Origin: Chalara sp. BL73
Taxonomy: Eukaryota; Ascomycota; Leotiomycetes; Helotiales
Reading direction: 5' to 3'
DNA: 64,000 nt
Assembly: GCA_918026815.1 (NCBI GenBank)
Contig: CAKJVC010000068.1
Coordinates: 186,001-250,000 of the forward strand
This document shows, piece after piece, positions 1-11,770 of the stretch; the stretch's first letter is position 1, and each line of letters begins with the position of its first letter. The position numbers and the translations under genes are program-made. Below the pieces are notes generated by a model. The model made no database searches and had not been told where the DNA came from. It saw nothing but the letters and a program-made list of their open reading frames with translations.

Positions 1-930
1 GCTCTGTCCCAGGGACTTGAAAAAATCTCCATCAGGACACAAGCATAAGCGCTGCTCGAAGGGGTTATACCGAGGGCTGAAGTGGATATCCCGATTGATG
101 CGTGCTGGAAGCTCAAGTCTCATCCCGAAGTTCAATATTGCCTTCCCTGCTCGGGGAAATTTCAGAAAGAATTCGGAAAAAAAAAGTTCCAGCAGAGTGT
201 CCTTCCACCAGCAGATCCAGTGCACCCAAAGTAATGGAAGAAATATACGGAGAATATCTCTGAATTTGGAAGAATTGGGTCTTGTTGCTACATACGATGG
301 GCTTCTCTGCAGCTGTGTAACATGACCCGCAGACTTCGCTAGAGTTGGGACAATAGTAATCGCCGTAGCACCAGAGCCTATGACGACGATCCGTTTGCCG
401 GAGTAGTCTAGGTCTTCTGGCCACCACTGCGGGTGGACGACCTTGCCGCCGAAGTTCTCTATGCCTGGGATCACGGCGTCGAGCGCCTTTGTATAAGAAT
501 AATAGCCCATGCATGTCAGAATAAAGTTGGCCCGGAAAACTTTCGGCGTGCCGTTGGCGTCAACGTAGAGCCTCCACTGCTGCTCATCGCTGCGCCACTC
601 GCAATTCTTGACCAAGTGTCGGAAACGGATCTGCTTCAGGCTGCCATCGGCCGCTGCCGCCTCTGTCATATACTCGACGAGTTCATAACCCTTTGCGATC
701 AAATGTTTGTGTTTCCACGGGTGCCACTTAAAGCCGAAAGTCGTCAAAGGAGAGTCTGAGCGGAAGCCTGGGTAGCGAAAGAAATTCCATGTGCCACCGA
801 GGACAGCCCGACCCTCGAGAATGATGAAGCGCCGATTTGGCAAATTTTCACGTAGGATGTGGGCTGTATTGATGCCGGACAGACCAGCACCGATAATAAT
901 GATATCGTGCTGCTCAGTAGTCGCCTCCAT
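1..930 (-). CDS. Baeyer-Villiger / flavin-containing monooxygenase, N-terminal part (cut by window edge)
   Basis: FAD- and NADPH-dependent monooxygenase, probably oxidising a ketone, aldehyde or secondary metabolite in the cytosol. An uninterrupted frame runs from the ATG at 930 to base 1 (310 residues, no intron). Visible motifs: FAD-binding GAGLSG at residues 14-19; LGGTWNFFRYPG at 44-55, where flavin monooxygenases of this type have GGTW..N.YPG; the Baeyer-Villiger fingerprint FxGxxxHxxxWP at 160-171 (FGGKVVHPQWWP); and the NADPH Rossmann motif GSGATA at 185-190. Family members are about 500-600 residues, so roughly the last 40% lies outside the window. The start is chosen because the FAD motif begins 13 residues after it, as usual. 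Family certain, substrate unknown. Confidence 0.9.
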   Translation of the reverse strand, partial: MEATTEQHDIIIIGAGLSGINTAHILRENLPNRRFIILEGRAVLGGTWNFFRYPGFRSDSPLTTFGFKWHPWKHKHLIAKGYELVEYMTEAAAADGSLKQIRFRHLVKNCEWRSDEQQWRLYVDANGTPKVFRANFILTCMGYYSYTKALDAVIPGIENFGGKVVHPQWWPEDLDYSGKRIVVIGSGATAITIVPTLAKSAGHVTQLQRSPSYVATRPNSSKFRDILRIFLPLLWVHWICWWKDTLLELFFSEFFLKFPRAGKAILNFGMRLELPARINRDIHFSPRYNPFEQRLCLCPDGDFFKSLGQS

Positions 931-1527
931 GGGTTCGCCGCATTTGTTTATGTACCAACAAAGCTGTACAATAGACTCGCCGGCTGGGGGCGTGCATCCA
1001 CCGGTCTATATAGCCTGATTGTAAGAGTTGAGCCGAGGCTTGATTTCTGATTAAGCCGCTCGTGAAGTTGAGGAAATGATGCGTCATTCACCATTTCAAC
1101 TGTGCTACGACTGATTGCGGAAAGTGTTAAGCCCGTTACCCCTGAATGATCTGGCATGTAAATTAATATAGTTCGGCTGCACCTTTAACGGCACATGCAC
1201 AGCCTGTGCCTGTTGGAATAAGGATCAAGGTTATGGCATAACCCCACACAACTGGTTCGTGCATCCATGAGAGTAGTGGCACGTGCACACGCGTGTATGC
1301 TTCAAAAAGTCTAATTAAATACGTGCTTCAATCATATGATGTACGAACCCGATTAGAAAATTTAGGTTTGAATGTTGATGATAGTGACCTCTCGTTCTGC
1401 AAGCCATGTGGATATACACTTTCTGTGGCTAACTCTCAAGTCACCCCCTCCTACCTCTATGACAAACACCAGTTCCCATCATCTCTTTGAGATTGCCTCA
1501 CCCGTTATCTACACCATGGATTCCGGT

Positions 1528-2133
1528 TTAGCTTTCGAATCCATCTCTCGTTCCAGTGCGAATGTATGGTTCACTAACCCATCCTCTGCTTCCCGTCCAT
1601 GACGGCATTGCTTGCGAGGGTACCGGACGCCTTAGAACGTTGATGTACAGGGTGAGGGTACCCTCGATGAGCATCATGGGTATATTGTACATAAAACCGG
1701 GAAATTTACAGTTTCGAGCTGGGCTAACGGTTCTGGTCGGCATGGCGCGGAGTCTTCTTAAAGTCTCTTTTTCGAAGTTGAGCATCAACTGAGGGAGGAA
1801 GTTGAGTTCGTGAACTTAGACCTTTTCAGTTCTAATACTGACTCTGAATCTCCTATCACGGATAGCCTCCTCCCAAGTTCTGACAGAGAGGGCCACGCCG
1901 GGAGTGCGAGAAAAGGTAATGCACTTTGGGTCGCTACCCAGCTGTCTGCTTTTCAAGGCCGCCCTAAAGGCAGCACGAGGAACAACACCACTAATATCGA
2001 GAGTATGACAAGAAATAAACGCCAACTCGGATTGCACTTCGCTTACAGATGGTCCCATTATGCAGGGCCAGCCAGCATCATGAAGGCGGGAGATTTGATA
2101 TAGGAGAGCTGTGCCAGTGCCTTTGAAGGCATT
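1528..2133 (-). pseudogene. degraded coding relic, unidentified
   Basis: One minus-strand frame is open from 2133 to 1528 except for a single TAA at 1816-1818, giving about 200 codons. Composition looks protein-like rather than random: mixed charged and hydrophobic segments, and a hydrophobic stretch near 1650-1700. I do not recognise the family. It may be a decayed gene, or two exons with the stop lying in an intron, but no convincing GT...AG pair spans the stop. The surrounding sequence (931-1527 and 2134-3555) holds no other gene I can support; 2520-3100 is AT-rich. Confidence 0.3.
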
Positions 2134-3555
2134 TTATCATCAGGCTTATCCTCTCTTGGGCAAGCGGGCAATCAAGCTTTGACTCAGGTATCCAAGAATA
2201 TCTGAAATAAAATCGACAACATGGCCGTTATGATCGTTGAATCGATTTTGAGAATTTTTATAGTTCGGCCGCTAGCTAATTCTCAGCATCTTTTCATGCT
2301 CCCAACTCATAACTCCACAGTCTGAGGCATATGAGATATATGCTATTAAAACAAAGCCACATAGAAACCTAACCTAGAATCAAAGTCGTAGTATAATCCA
2401 GTAATGAGTTGGGCCGTTTCATCTTCTCTCTCTGTCTAACTTTTAACGCCTATGCGAAAGCATAAAGTGTATACAGGACAATTAAAACTCATGTGCCCAA
2501 AGCTCTTGTTTGAATGTTTAAAAAGCACACGCACACAGTACAGCTCTCTTTTTTCTGCAGTAATAACTGTATAGCAAAAAGGCAGCATTATAAAACATTT
2601 TTTTATTCTTGAATACTTAGATTGGTAGCATTGTGTCTACTCTATATTCCCTTTAACTTTTGTATATATATATAAACTTTTATATCAAAAACTTGCTTGC
2701 TTATTTAGGGTTAAGTCTTAACCCGATCTTTTTACAATTGTATAAAAGCTAGATTTTGCGCAATTTCTAAAAATATTACTTTGTTTTGAATAGCAAAATC
2801 GTAACTTGTTGTATATTTTACCCCCCCTCCCCCCCACACAAAAAAACAATAAACTCCATCGGGGAGGCCGTACCAACTCATCACGTGTATAGGTCACATG
2901 ACAAGGTTGTAAACACAAATTCTTGTTAATTACAGGCTTAATTTTTCATGACAAAAATACGGTTTTGTAACAAAATACGCTAATATGTTTCTGCCGTTTT
3001 TGCAACTTTTTAACTTTTTTGAGACGACTATAAACTTAAGAGTAAATCCCGTGGAAGAATTTGTCAGGTTAGGATTATGCTGACTATAATAATGTACGGC
3101 TGAATACTCTCCCACGTTATAAAAACAACCGCTCTGCAGTCATGTTCACCAGGCCAACCTGATATCTTTGGGCCATTCATCGTATCCATCAAATCTTCAC
3201 AATGATGCTTGTCGATGTGGTCGGCTTGACGCTGATTGGGCAATTCCAGGCGGTTCCTTGCATTGCGGGTAAGAGCTTTACCGGTGGATTTCAGCGATGT
3301 TTCTCTGTTTCTCTGTTTCCGGGGCAAACCCCAGCCTCGATTTCACCAAGGTCAAGGCTCACCTAGGCGGCCATGGGGAAAGCAATCTTTACCCCTCAAA
3401 AAGCGGACTATAGTGCCTATTTGGTTTGCGGGGAACAATGTTGATAATTTGGCGCCTCGGTGAAATGCCGAGCCTGTATAAAGAGCTTCATGTTTCTATG
3501 AGGGTGAGAGGGAATCTTGACCAAAGCTGTCCTCAAGGAAGCTTCCTTGCTCAAA
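2134..3555. other. AT-rich intergenic stretch and esterase promoter
   Basis: No gene seen. 2520-3100 is strongly AT-rich, with poly-T/poly-A runs and a pyrimidine-rich C-run at 2821-2836. A TATA-like TATAAAG lies at about 3476, some 80 bp upstream of the esterase ATG, and is the likely core promoter. Just before it is a small hairpin (CTCGG/CCGAG arms near 3456-3473). Confidence 0.4.
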
Positions 3556-5375
3556 ATGCAGTTCAGTCTCCGCTCTCTGGTGTTTGCATGTCTTCTATCC
3601 GCCATCCATGCCTGTGATGATCCTTTCGGCCTCACAGTCCAAACAACCAGCGGAGAAGTCCACGGCTTCATCAACTCAACCGCGCCCCTCGTGCGTCAAT
3701 TCCTAGGCGTCCCCTACGCAGAGCCTCCTGTCGGCAACTTGCGCTTCCTCCCACCTCAAAATAAATCCAAAAGAGGCGTAATAAATGCGACAACCTTTGC
3801 TCCATCATGTATGCAACAATTCGGCAATAGCACCACCATATACACATCGCAGGTCCCGCAGTATCTCATCAATGGCGGCCAGTCTGAGGATTGCCTGTAT
3901 TTGCATATCTGGGCTCCTGTCCTGAAGAACTATGATCCCCAGGAATTCGCGCTGCCAGTCTTTGTGTATATCCCAGGTGGTGGTTTCACTGGTGGAGGCT
4001 CAAATTCGGTGTATAAACTCCCCGATCAGTGGATCCAACGAACAAAATCTCATATTGTTGTTGTAATGAAGTAAGCACGCTCCAATATCAGCCTGGAAGC
4101 TTATCTGACCCCAAAATAGCTACCGTGTAAATGTTTTCGGCTTCCCGAATGCAAGAGGTCTTAAAGACTATAACCCAGGCCTCCTGGACCAGAGAAAAGC
4201 GTACGTAACGCTATGTCTGTGACTGCTTAATTCTTAGTCGAGCTAATCTGTGTCTAGCGTTGAGTGGACAAGAGACAACATCGCGGCTTTTGGAGGCGAC
4301 CCAAAACGAATCACACTGTGGGGCCAAAGCGCCGGAGGTACTTCTGTAAGCACCTATGGTTATGCCTATCCCAAAGATCCCATCGTCTCCAGCCTCATCG
4401 CCGATTCGGGATCGGCCAACATTCTTGCCAGTCAAGACAAAGCGCAGACGAACTTTACATTTCTCGCAGGCCTCGTAGGTTGCGGAAATCTAGAGCCACA
4501 ACCTGAGCTCAACTGCGTTAGAGAGGTTTCAGCGATCTCTCTGGAGAATGCCCTATCAAATTATCAGATCAGTGGTGTTAAACCTTCGATCGCTTTCACT
4601 CCATTTCCGGACAATATCACTATATTCTCAAACACCACTGACCGTGCGATGAAAGGACTTGTTGCCAAGATCGTACGTTGAGCTTCTTTTAGGATCAAAG
4701 ATCGAGACTGACAGTTTGTAGCCGGCAATTCTTGGAAGTAATACGAATGAGGGTGCAGGTTTCGTCGCGTACACGCCTAACGGCCCTGGAGCAGTAGTAT
4801 TACTTGCCGCAACTCAAAACATCATTGCCTGTCCCCTTGGCAAGGAAGTCCGGTTTGTGTTCTACAACTCTTGTGAGACTGTAATCGCTGACAAGAAAAT
4901 CAGTAACAGAAATCTAGTCGGTCTTCCTACATACCGATACCAATATGCCGGTAACTTCACCAACATATCGCCTGTATCATGGATGGGTGCCTACCACAGC
5001 TGTATGACCTCTTCTTGTTTGAGACCATTTCAGCAAATTAACAGAAATTGCAGCCGAACTTCCTATGCTATTTGGCACACATGACCAATTCCGCGATCGC
5101 TCAACAGAGTATGAGTACGAAGTGTCTCATGCGATGCAAGGTTAGACTCTTTTTGCCGGCTCTGTCCACTTTCCTTTGCAAGAGCTGACAAGACCCTAGC
5201 ATTTTGGCTTTCTTTTGCAACAAATCCCACTGGAGGACCAGTACGGTGGACGCCGAAAGAGGGGTATATTGCCTGGCCGCAGTTCCAACAAGGTACTGAT
5301 TCAATGGTACTTTTTGCGGAAGGTAACAAGTTACAGCAGTTGGTTTCTGGGGCGAAGATTGATGCGACCTGTTAA
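3556..5375 (+). CDS. secreted type-B carboxylesterase/lipase
   Basis: Alpha/beta-hydrolase that cleaves carboxylic esters, predicted extracellular. Proposed exons: 3556-4070, 4120-4200, 4258-4672, 4722-4852, 4904-5001, 5054-5140, 5200-5375; joined they give 500 residues, the family's usual size, with phase conserved at every junction. Residues 1-19 form a signal peptide. Conserved blocks in order: GVPYAEPPVG, SEDCLYLHIW, the oxyanion-hole GGGF, the nucleophile elbow GQSAGG (Ser223), the acid in SNTNEG (Glu347) and the catalytic His in GAYHSSELP (His412). All triad residues are present, so it should be active. ATG 3556 is chosen over the in-frame ATG at 3517 because the signal peptide starts there. 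Substrate not predictable; broad class includes feruloyl-, cholinesterase- and lipase-like enzymes. Confidence 0.9.
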
Positions 5376-6155
5376 TTAATACTAGTATATATACCAATAC
5401 GAATGAAATCCTTCAGAATTATTGTCAGGTATAGAAGCTCGGTGATGGTTCTAGGTTTTAGCTCAGGCAACTTCCGCTTTTCAATCAGGCTCCTTTAATT
5501 AAGCGCTGTACAAATATAAGTGGGCTTCCACAGCGGAAGCCGGAGGTCATGAACATGAGCTGGCTCGCCCAAAGCGTCCGAGTTTCTGTCATTTACCAAA
5601 CCTGGTTTCGACACAGCAAAAGGCAATATGCTTTTAAAAGCCCTTCGATCTATTTTACGAGAGAACCAGGGTCATTTCCCTTCCCTGCAGCAGGAGGCTA
5701 TTCGCTTCTTGAGTGAGTTCCGTAGATTGACGTACCCCGCCTGTTCCGGCTATTTGCGACTCTTCTCTGTTTAGTTGAACCCCATACTACAGTGCCTTCC
5801 ACCATCTGTCACGTTAGCTACGTGACCTATATATAGCGGAATAGGGAATTGACCTCTCGGTCAATTCAGGTGTCTTTTGGCCCGTTGACGCAGCGGTAAA
5901 ACCTATTCCTATTGCTACCGTCACACCACCATCACTACCTGGCCACTTGTTGATTTCTATCGACCTCGTCACCTGCCCAATCAGAGCCACTATAAGTGCA
6001 GAACATGTCGCTTTATGGCCTGTATAAGATGCCCCAACTGGCTAACTCCACCATAGAGCGCCGTCTAGAAGCAGCACCGAAAGCTCTATGAAGAGTAACA
6101 TTATAATGACTTAATTTTACTTGCCGTGTATCAGCTTAGGGAGCCTGCCCTTGTC
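5376..6155. other. intergenic, nothing identified
   Basis: The 780 bp between the esterase stop and the convergent MHYT gene stop show no coding pattern, RNA gene or repeat that I can support. Confidence 0.5.
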
Positions 6156-8834
6156 TTATCGATTCGTCGCGATAGAAATAGCTAACAATATATCAACATA
6201 AGTCTTAGAATCGTCCATCTCTTTCATTGCTATGCCGGTCGTTCCCATCTGCATAAGCTTCATTCCACCTGTATTAATCTCATTGATTTCGATATCACCG
6301 CTTCCCTCTCGACTTAGTTCCTCGAGATCTTTAAAATCAACGCTAACCTCTTGACTAACCATAATCCCTCCAAACGACTGCGCTTCAACCAACTGTATCT
6401 CAGAAGTACTATCCAAAGTGACTATTGGTAAAGTTTTAGGGTCTTCACCCGATGGCCTACCCCAGAGCCTTAGATTTCGTGTCCTAGCATGAGCTTTTGG
6501 TACTTCTGCCGGCATTGAAATATCTGATTGCCCCCTCGAATTCACCACCAGCTTCCTTAGAAATTTCCCTAGACGTGTCGGACTTTTCAGGGCTTTCGCA
6601 CCATCTCCGACACTCAATCTCTTCTTATTCAGAATCGGTCCAAATTCCTTATGGATCTTACGTGCAAATCGTGCATGATCTGGACTGTGTCTATACACAT
6701 ACTGTTGCGTCTTGAAGAAGCTAAGGGGAGTGAACCCAAGTTTAAGACCTTGCACACGGAACTGGATAGGTACAATAATTCGAAATGCGATGATCGTTGC
6801 TTGAGCTGGCTTCGTGTCCCCGCCGGATCCATAGCATGGTACTGAGATCGGCCTTCCGATAAGGAGAGCATCTGCGAAGAACGGGTCATTTATTTCATCT
6901 CTCAATCCCAAGAGCGCATTATACAAGTGTATGGTGAAGCTTTGTTCCCTCTTCGTAATCTCAGGGCTCATTGATTTCTCGTTCAGGAACTTCAAGCATG
7001 TTGTGACAGAAGAGCCATCTAGCTGAGACAGGTAAGCGATCTGCCAACTGTTCAGGTTATCAATTGGTAACTGCATAGTAGGAAGTTGGCTCCTGGCATC
7101 TTTGCGGACAATGACGTCGAAGCTGCCGCGGATGCTTGCCCGGATGGCAAAACAAGCAATGTGAACACCGGGGCGTAAGATGTGCGTGTCGCTAGAGTAT
7201 GCGCGCATACCAGAGAGGCAGCTTTCGAAATCGCTGCACTTGATTTGCATACTTCGGGCTATGATATGGGCAACATTTGGAATTTCCGCGAAGCGGTAGC
7301 CGGAGGCTGCGAAGCGCTCTGCTTCTCTTCTATTTGCACGGCGAACAAGAAAAAGGAGTTGGCCTCTACCAAGGATGGCCGTGCCATTGCTCTCTAGGTT
7401 TTCAGTGCTTTCAAGTGAGTTCCATTGAGCTTTAGGCTTTGACAAAGTCTCCTGGCCAGTCGCAAGTATCTCATCGAAGAGAATACCTATATTTTCCAAA
7501 GGCTCATTCAGTTGCTCTGCTAAATCGGCTGCGGCGATGCAGAAAAGTTCACGGAAGATGATCGAATAGTCATTAGTAGGCTCCCCTTCATCATTGCCAA
7601 GTTTGGTGTCAGATTTAAACACCGGGCGGGGTTCTCTGCGTATCGAGGCACGATGCAGATGATTACGCATACCAGGCAGAAGGCTAGAGATACTGCTCCA
7701 ATTGCGCGTAGTTCGGAAAATCCATTGGAAAACCGGATGAGAAGTCCCAAATTCTTCAGCAAGAGACTATCTATTGGTTAGCACATACGCGGTAAAATAG
7801 AATCGCGCGGTTGATATACCCGTTCGGCATATGAGGTTGTAACTCTCTGGTTTGGCAGAAGACCTTCAGGTGTTACCAAAAGCCTTTCATGCTCGTCAAA
7901 GATAGCAGAAGCCAGGACAACATGCTGAGCCCTGTTGGCAGAACGTGACCTTCTCCTCTGAGCAAGTATTGCAAAGATGAGCAGGACAAAGCAAGCGACA
8001 ATAGACTATTTCATGTCAGTATAAGATCGATAGGGTCAGAAAGTGAATATACTAAAACAATGACGACGATAACGGTCAAATCTCGTGAAATGCTGTGGGA
8101 TAAGGAAGCATCGCCTTTCTTAAGACGATATTGTGTGCCCATAGATGCCGTCCAATGCATTCCAAACACGGCGCCAGCGAGAATGATAGCGCAAAGAGCC
8201 CTTTTCCACGAAGAATTTGTCCAAGCCGCACGAAGAACAAAAAACAAAGATAGCGCCACGATACTAGCGACGACAGCGATAACCACGGATCCCACGACAT
8301 TTCCAACGTTGTAAACACAGGTATAGTTCGAGATACCAGTTTGGCCAAGATAGTGCATCCCACAAATGGCGAGTCCAGCCAGCGTCCCTCCTATGGATAC
8401 ACGAATGATGCTGACTCGGTCGTGGGATCCGAATGCTATGAAAGCAACAAAGAGTACCGTAATCGGAACGAAGAAGGATAATGCTGTATATCCGGGGCTG
8501 TATGCGATCTGTATCGCGAATTCGGCATCCCCAAGAACAATCGCACGGTTGCTAATGAAGTGCATACACCAAATGGCAATGCCTCCCATAGAAACGGATG
8601 AGCCAACGAGAAGATACCTATAGAATCTCGTTGGCTTGAGCTGACAGCTGGGCTAGTCGATTGAACTTACCAATTATACAAACCTCTCCCCGAGGTCCTG
8701 CGGTTTATGAGTTCTAATGTTGTCCATGCCCCAACATAGCTGACTACGTATGATAGCACAACATATCCAATGGAAAAGGCCCTAGGAACGATACGTCCCT
8801 CCCACGCTTGCCACAGCAAAGTATGATTCGACAT
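6156..8834 (-). CDS. MHYT-domain integral membrane sensor-like protein
   Basis: Seven-TM MHYT proteins are known from bacterial signalling proteins, where the motif is proposed to hold a metal that senses O2, CO or NO; fungal versions are uncharacterised. Proposed exons (minus strand): 8834-8671, 8617-8053, 8005-7820, 7766-6156; phases agree and give 841 residues. The N-terminal ~260 residues are hydrophobic and carry three MHYT-type motifs: MHFI (73-76), MHYL (142-145), MHWT (208-211). The soluble C-terminal half (about residue 305 onward) lacks any GGDEF, EAL or kinase motif I can see; it has the HPVFQWIFRTTRNWSSISSL-type stretch seen in other fungal MHYT proteins as I remember them. The start at 8834 puts the first TM helix close to the N terminus. 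Plasma-membrane location is inferred. Confidence 0.85.
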
Positions 8835-11075
8835 AGTGTTTCAATGATCCTTCCGCGGAACCGGAGACCAGATATTAAAGTCGCGTGCAAAAAGTGCGAG
8901 AGAGTCCCGGAGGTTGGTTCTCTAGTCGTGGTAGCATGTTGGAAACGCAAAATGTATTTTAATGCTTCTACGGCTGTCATCCATACTTGCCCAACATCAG
9001 TAATCCACATCAGCCCTTGTGCATGAAAAGTGATGGCTGTCGAATAAGACTCGTTGTCGTGCACCAAGTGACCCACACCCTTCCCAAATCCTTGTAAGCC
9101 TGCAAACGCTTTATCCAAGCTCTCTAGTTCCTGGCTAGCCCGGACCAATCCGGTGCTAACGGGCTGTGTTTGTCTGTGTCCTCAAAACTGCTGCCATGTG
9201 CCTCGTTAAACAACACCAAATCTCAACGGTTCCACAGTTATCTATTTTAGATTCGATCATTCTATGGATCTTTAAAGCACAGATCTGGTTCTTACAACTA
9301 TAAAGCCCTATAGAAGTCTGGAATCTTCGCATGGTTATTATAGAGAGATGGGTATATTAATTTGACGCCCAGGAGGAGGCTTGAGATAAGATTGACTGAT
9401 CGTCCGTGCATAACCAATGAGCTGCCCGCCGTCTCACAGAACTGATTAAAATGATTTCCACTGTAGTATTGCATCCGATCTGATGATGTGTCCGAATTGT
9501 GGCTGCTTCAACGACGGCTGAGGCACTGCCTTGTACAGACGGCCCTAATATTCATCCTTTACGTCCGTGCCCCCGTCCCCAGAAAGTTTCTTGTCCTAGC
9601 CTCAGACAAGGCAGAGAGTATAGAGCTACGGACACTCATAATTGGCCTTACTAAGAATTGAGTAATAAATGTATCGCAACGTTTCTAACCCCCCCAAAAA
9701 ACCCTCCTCTAAATAGCTATATAAAACGCTACAGCACTCTTCCAAAGTACATTGCCAAGCATCAAGCGTGCACAGACGTAAACGAGCGAACTATTGGGGT
9801 TTGTACGAACTTTACGACTTTCAACGGAAAGCGCAACCCTCAACATACTCTTGAATCCGATTGAGATGTCTCTATCTAGGATTGTTCGGGGGGGCAATCC
9901 ACCCCTAGGCAAGGATTTCAGCTACAACGAGCCCCTTCTCCCGTCCTGCGCAGAGGCTTCTCAGGCATCAATACAGAAGATTCCAGCCAGGGATTCGAAC
10001 CGCTTACCACCTCAGAGTTAGCCCCCAGCACGTCCCTGCATATCCGAGATCCCCAATCCCTCTGACCCGGTCTGTGGCTTCCTCCACGACAACGAAAATG
10101 TGGAGCGTACCAAAGTCAAATCGCATCTGTTAGTAATACAATCGCGATTTTGTCCTCCAGCGGTTGGGCTTTGATGTTCTCCACACAGTTTTGCTTTGTC
10201 TGGGCTATCTGTACAGCTGTTTCCTCCTCGGTATAATAAAAATGTTCAATTTCCTAGCATAAATATGAATGATGCAAGGTGACCGGGTGGCGCCTGGACT
10301 GAGCAGAACGGGGCAGGAAATCCGAATTACTAATAAAGGGAGAGCTAATCATAATTAAGAACACAAAGCCGCCTCCGTTTAGGATAAGCTGATCGCCGAT
10401 CTTGAAATTTCTGGCAACCTTAAATTCACTTCCATTTTAATCTCGAACCAATCGAGTAGCAGGGATAGGAACATATATGCCCAGAGAGGACCACGCAACC
10501 GAGAAGAACCCCCCCCCCCCCGTCTACCGATGCCGCATGCCGATAGTGACATCGGATTTTAGCGACTGATACACAAACGCCCCCGGCGTTGCTGTTGCTG
10601 TTGTACAAACCCTCCCTTTTACATAAAGTCGATTTTGCCACCAATCATTCTGATAAATTGGTGGTGGAAGAGTTAATACTCTAAGACTACAGCTCTGGAC
10701 ACTTATATAGAGCATTGTCAAGGTGAGCAACAATACGTCTCAAGCGTCCTCAAAAAGCAGAAGGAGGCTGGCCAACATGTGACTCACGCTATGATTGACA
10801 GGATCGCTCATATTACGCAACCCATTTTATCTTCTCGCCTTTAGGATCACCCTCAAGTTCATCACCTTGGCTTCCAACCTGGTATTAGCAAATGGCTGTT
10901 CATTTGTCCGTTTTATAGCGCACTATCATCTAGCCAAAGCCACTTCTAAAATAACATCCGATGGTATGCAACCTGAATTGCACATTTTGAGGGCCTATTA
11001 CTAAGGCTTATATAATTCCATGGCTAAGACAAAGAGAGACATCTCTTCATCATGAAGGAGGCTCAAATATACTGA
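8835..11075. other. gene-poor intergenic stretch
   Basis: No supportable gene on either strand. Short open frames here have no family signature. A 13-base C homopolymer lies at 10509-10521. A T-loop-like GGATTCGAACC at about 9990 is not part of a foldable tRNA. Confidence 0.4.
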
Positions 11076-11770
11076 TCAACCTCTAAATCTCGTAAAAGCA
11101 TCTTCTACGGACATCCCAGCCTTGAAAGCCTCCATACATTTCCGATCTGCAGCAGAAATGGTGGGAATAACCTCGAGCACCCTCTGGACGAGCTCTCTCG
11201 GACAATACACCACGCCATCAAGATCCGCAGTGACAAAATTATCCGAGTTGATTGGTGTTACTGCTTGTTGGATTTCTGAATTCACTTGTATGGGGACATT
11301 GATTTGTGACGGCCGGCAGACCTCGCCGCCCGCAGTTGTGCCTACGGCTTTAGCGAATGCCCGGAATTTGAAGATTATCAATGCTACCCTCTCTACGAGG
11401 TTAAGGTAATGGAAATTACTGGGAAACCAGGATCTTGGTGTTCTTGTAGATCTCGTAATCTGCATCAATGACCACGCCTGCAGCGCCAAGCCTTTTTCTT
11501 CTCGCAGGGACATTAAGCCACCATGAACAGCATGTGGTGGAGGCCGTAATCTGAAACACCACTGCGCCTGGTGGAATTTGATCGATCTGAAATTCCATCA
11601 GTGTATATTCGCCTTCTGCCCATTGCAAAGGAATTTGGCGCTCACATAATTGCCGTTGATTTCAGGAGCGTCAATGTCATATTTTGGCACAAGTTTCACT
11701 GTGAAGGCTTGATCCGTGATCTTGGTGCTTCCAGCTTGGAATTCAGGTGCGTACATGGCAAGCCTCGAGA
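11076..11770 (-). pseudogene. RraA / 4-hydroxy-4-methyl-2-oxoglutarate aldolase-family pseudogene
   Basis: RraA-fold proteins include HMG/CHA aldolases and RNase E regulators; fungal members are thought to be aldolase-like. Family blocks appear in the right order but in different minus-strand frames: APEFQAGSTKI and QAFTVKLVP (about 11750-11680), PGAVVFQI (about 11575), GGLMS (about 11517), LGAAGVVID (about 11480), FAKAVGTTAGGE (about 11355), VPIQVN (about 11300), DLDGVVYCP (about 11210) and the C-terminal helix ending FTRFRG at 11079. The switch between GGLMSLREEK and LGAAGVVID falls in an A-run at about 11493-11498, which suggests a homopolymer indel. No intron long enough bridges the shifts at 11410-11450. 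The N terminus is not recognisable. Assembly error is the alternative. Confidence 0.75.

Noticed and set aside
8744..9148. 134-codon minus-strand open frame overlapping the start of the MHYT gene
   Set aside because: It is in a different frame from the verified MHYT exon 1 and has no motif; it is a shadow.
9980..10060. T-loop-like GGATTCGAACC suggesting a tRNA on the minus strand
   Set aside because: The bases around the loop do not pair as a T stem, and no matching acceptor or D arm is found.
11410..11450. Intron joining the two RraA frames
   Set aside because: Possible GT...AG pairs here are only about 27-35 bp, below the normal size in this window, and would not repair the other shifts.
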